NCBI GenBank assembly: GCA_009733775.1 | Contig: WOGZ01000463.1 | Span: 1 to 21,142, forward strand | DNA from: Alectoria sarmentosa | Lineage: Eukaryota; Ascomycota; Lecanoromycetes; Lecanorales; Parmeliaceae | Direction: 5' to 3' | DNA: 21,142 nucleotides | Part shown: one piece after another, positions 19,859 to 21,142 of the stretch | Numbering within the stretch: the first letter of the stretch is position 1 | Layout of the letters: every line of letters starts with the position of its first letter | The notes under the pieces: model-generated | What the model was told of the DNA's origin: nothing | The model's database searches: none | Seen by the model: the letters and a program-made list of their open reading frames with translations, nothing else | Program-made: the position numbers and the translations under genes

Positions 19859-19902
19859 TTCGAAATATCGAAACTTCGAAATATTAAAACTTCGAAATAT
19901 AT
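19859..19902. repeat. 16-bp tandem repeat with TTCGAA cores
   Basis: Units TTCGAAATATCGAAAC, TTCGAAATATTAAAAC and a partial TTCGAAATAT follow each other exactly. The TTCGAA core is palindromic. The CG-to-TA difference between units 1 and 2 fits C-to-T and G-to-A change in an old repeat. Confidence 0.8.
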
Positions 19903-20778
19903 TCATTATTATTAATTATAATTATACGTAACATTTAATCTTATAATTAACGACATTTTCGCGAAAAATTCGTTTAAATCGTTTAATTTCGAGATAATAC
20001 TAAAAAATGTATTCTTAAAACTTTTTCGTTATAATCGAGATTTTAAAATTTAAAAAATTTGAATAATTAAATATAGTCGATAGATTAATGTATTATTCGA
20101 AATAATATTCGAAAATCGATGTTGCGAAAAAAGCTTAAAGCGAGTTTTAAAGCGAATAACGTATTCGATAAACTTAAATTCTTAAATTTACTTTCAATAT
20201 TATAAATACTCTTTTTAAATTAAAGTTTTTATTTAATATAATTTTTTTTTATTAAATATATTTTTTTAATATTTTAATTTTCAAAAATTATTTAATTTAA
20301 AATAATTTAAAATAAAAAAACATTTAATTTAATTTTAAGTATTTTAATATTAATATTTTAATATTCTTTCGTAATTTATTTTAAATAAATAAATTATGCT
20401 TAATTCTTTTATATACGATTATTTGATTTTTTATAATTCGCGAAATACTATATTACGATATCGTTATATATATAATTATCAATTAAATTATTACGTTATT
20501 TATTCAACGCGTTTCATTTAACGATTTTTATATATAATTAATTATTTTATTAAAATTAAAACGTTATATTATTAATTTAAATTATATGTTATTAATGTAT
20601 AATTTTTTACGAAGTTTTTCATTAATATATAAAACGAGAATTTTTATTTTTTATTTTTAATTTCGTTATTATCGTTTTCAAATTTATTATAATTAATATA
20701 TTAAATTATTTCGAATATTAATTTAAAACTTTCTTGAAAAATGATAATACGTTCGTTTTAATATATAATAATTAAAAG

Positions 20779-20952
20779 CTATTTAAAAAACGTAAACGAA
20801 TAACAAATAAGATCATCGTCGAAGGGCGTGAAAAATACGATAATAATAAAAATAATAACATTGATAACGTCGTCGAAGACGAGAATCGCCACGAATTTAA
20901 AAAAAAAATCGATAATAAAAATATATTAAAAATGAAATTGCGCATAATTTAA
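20779..20952 (+). pseudogene. Stop-free relic frame in the AT-rich block
   Basis: Fifty-seven codons without a stop, unusual in sequence this AT-rich, giving a highly charged peptide (KKRKRITNKIIVEGREKY, then NVVEDENRHEFKKK) before TAA. There is no ATG at its start. It may be a piece of a transposon protein that escaped stop-forming mutations. No family recognised. Confidence 0.3.
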
Positions 20953-21088
20953 ATATTATTAATATAAAAGTGATTATAAATTTGAAAATAATTAATTTAT
21001 TAATAAATTAAAGTAAAAAAGTTCGTTCACGCGATTTTTTCTAAATATTTTTATTATATTAAATTTTATTTATTCGATAATTATCGCG

Positions 21089-21142
21089 TAAATAAAATAA
21101 ATAAAATAAATAAAATAAATAAAATAAATAAAATAAATAAAA
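21089..21142. repeat. 9-bp tandem repeat (AAATAAAAT)n, running off the window
   Basis: About six regular units of period nine made only of A and T, cut by the window end. Confidence 0.92.

Larger units (their letters stand above)
18915..21142. other. AT-rich RIP-like block, decayed repeats
   Basis: From about 18915 to the window end the sequence is overwhelmingly A and T with stops in all frames. The few cytosines sit mainly in CpG: in 19861-19980 I count about 10 CpG against 3 CpA and 3 CpT, although CpA and CpT should far outnumber CpG at this base composition. That fits cytosine loss focused on CpA (and CpT), the RIP pattern in ascomycete transposons. No transposon family can be named. 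Slightly less degraded islands occur near 19728-19745 and 20810-20900. It continues beyond the window. Confidence 0.82.

Noticed and set aside
1..21142. CRISPR array, prophage or bacterial operon
   Set aside because: No regularly spaced conserved repeats, and the spliceosomal introns show eukaryotic DNA.

Overview
The window looks like nuclear DNA of a filamentous ascomycete (Pezizomycotina). Two genes can be rebuilt with short fungal introns carrying GT donors, CTRAC/CTCAT/TACTAAC-like branch points and AG acceptors. Gene-sparse flanks are full of microsatellites. One end is a very AT-rich block whose remaining cytosines sit mainly in CpG, the footprint expected of repeat-induced point mutation (RIP). 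No bacterial-style operons, rRNA or convincing tRNA were seen.

Layout. 1-3200: no convincing gene; simple repeats and a diverged tandem duplication near 1.93-2.15 kb. 3.2-4.1 kb (minus): decayed 3' end of a Ty1/Copia pol gene (end of reverse transcriptase plus RNase H) with stops and a frameshift. 4.2-4.9 kb (minus): an unrecognised open region. 5.1-6.3 kb (minus): an F-box-like protein gene, probably broken. 6.4-7.1 kb (minus): a possible unrecognised gene with an acidic C-terminal part. 7.35-7.67 kb: a degenerate ~47-bp minisatellite. 9519-10128: a complete 610-bp non-autonomous hAT element with 23-bp terminal inverted repeats and an 8-bp target duplication. 11301-12981 (minus): an apparently intact five-exon SAM-dependent O-methyltransferase gene (469 codons). 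13-16.3 kb: intergenic DNA with long polypurine/polypyrimidine and AAGC/AAAC tracts. 16373-17624 (minus): an intact three-exon multi-pass membrane protein gene (332 codons) with a TLC-like HHxxT motif. 18.9-21.1 kb: AT-rich, RIP-like transposon graveyard continuing past the window edge.

How the parts relate. All recognisable genes lie on the minus strand but are far apart, and nothing indicates a shared pathway. The O-methyltransferase is of a type common in secondary metabolism, but no synthase, oxidase, transporter or regulator accompanies it here, so it stands alone in this window. The clearest non-routine items are the hAT miniature element with a relic start of a possible transposase reading frame, the degenerate minisatellite, the F-box gene with a 32-bp frame-breaking segment, and the CpG-sparing AT-rich block. 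I did not find a demonstrably new multi-gene system.
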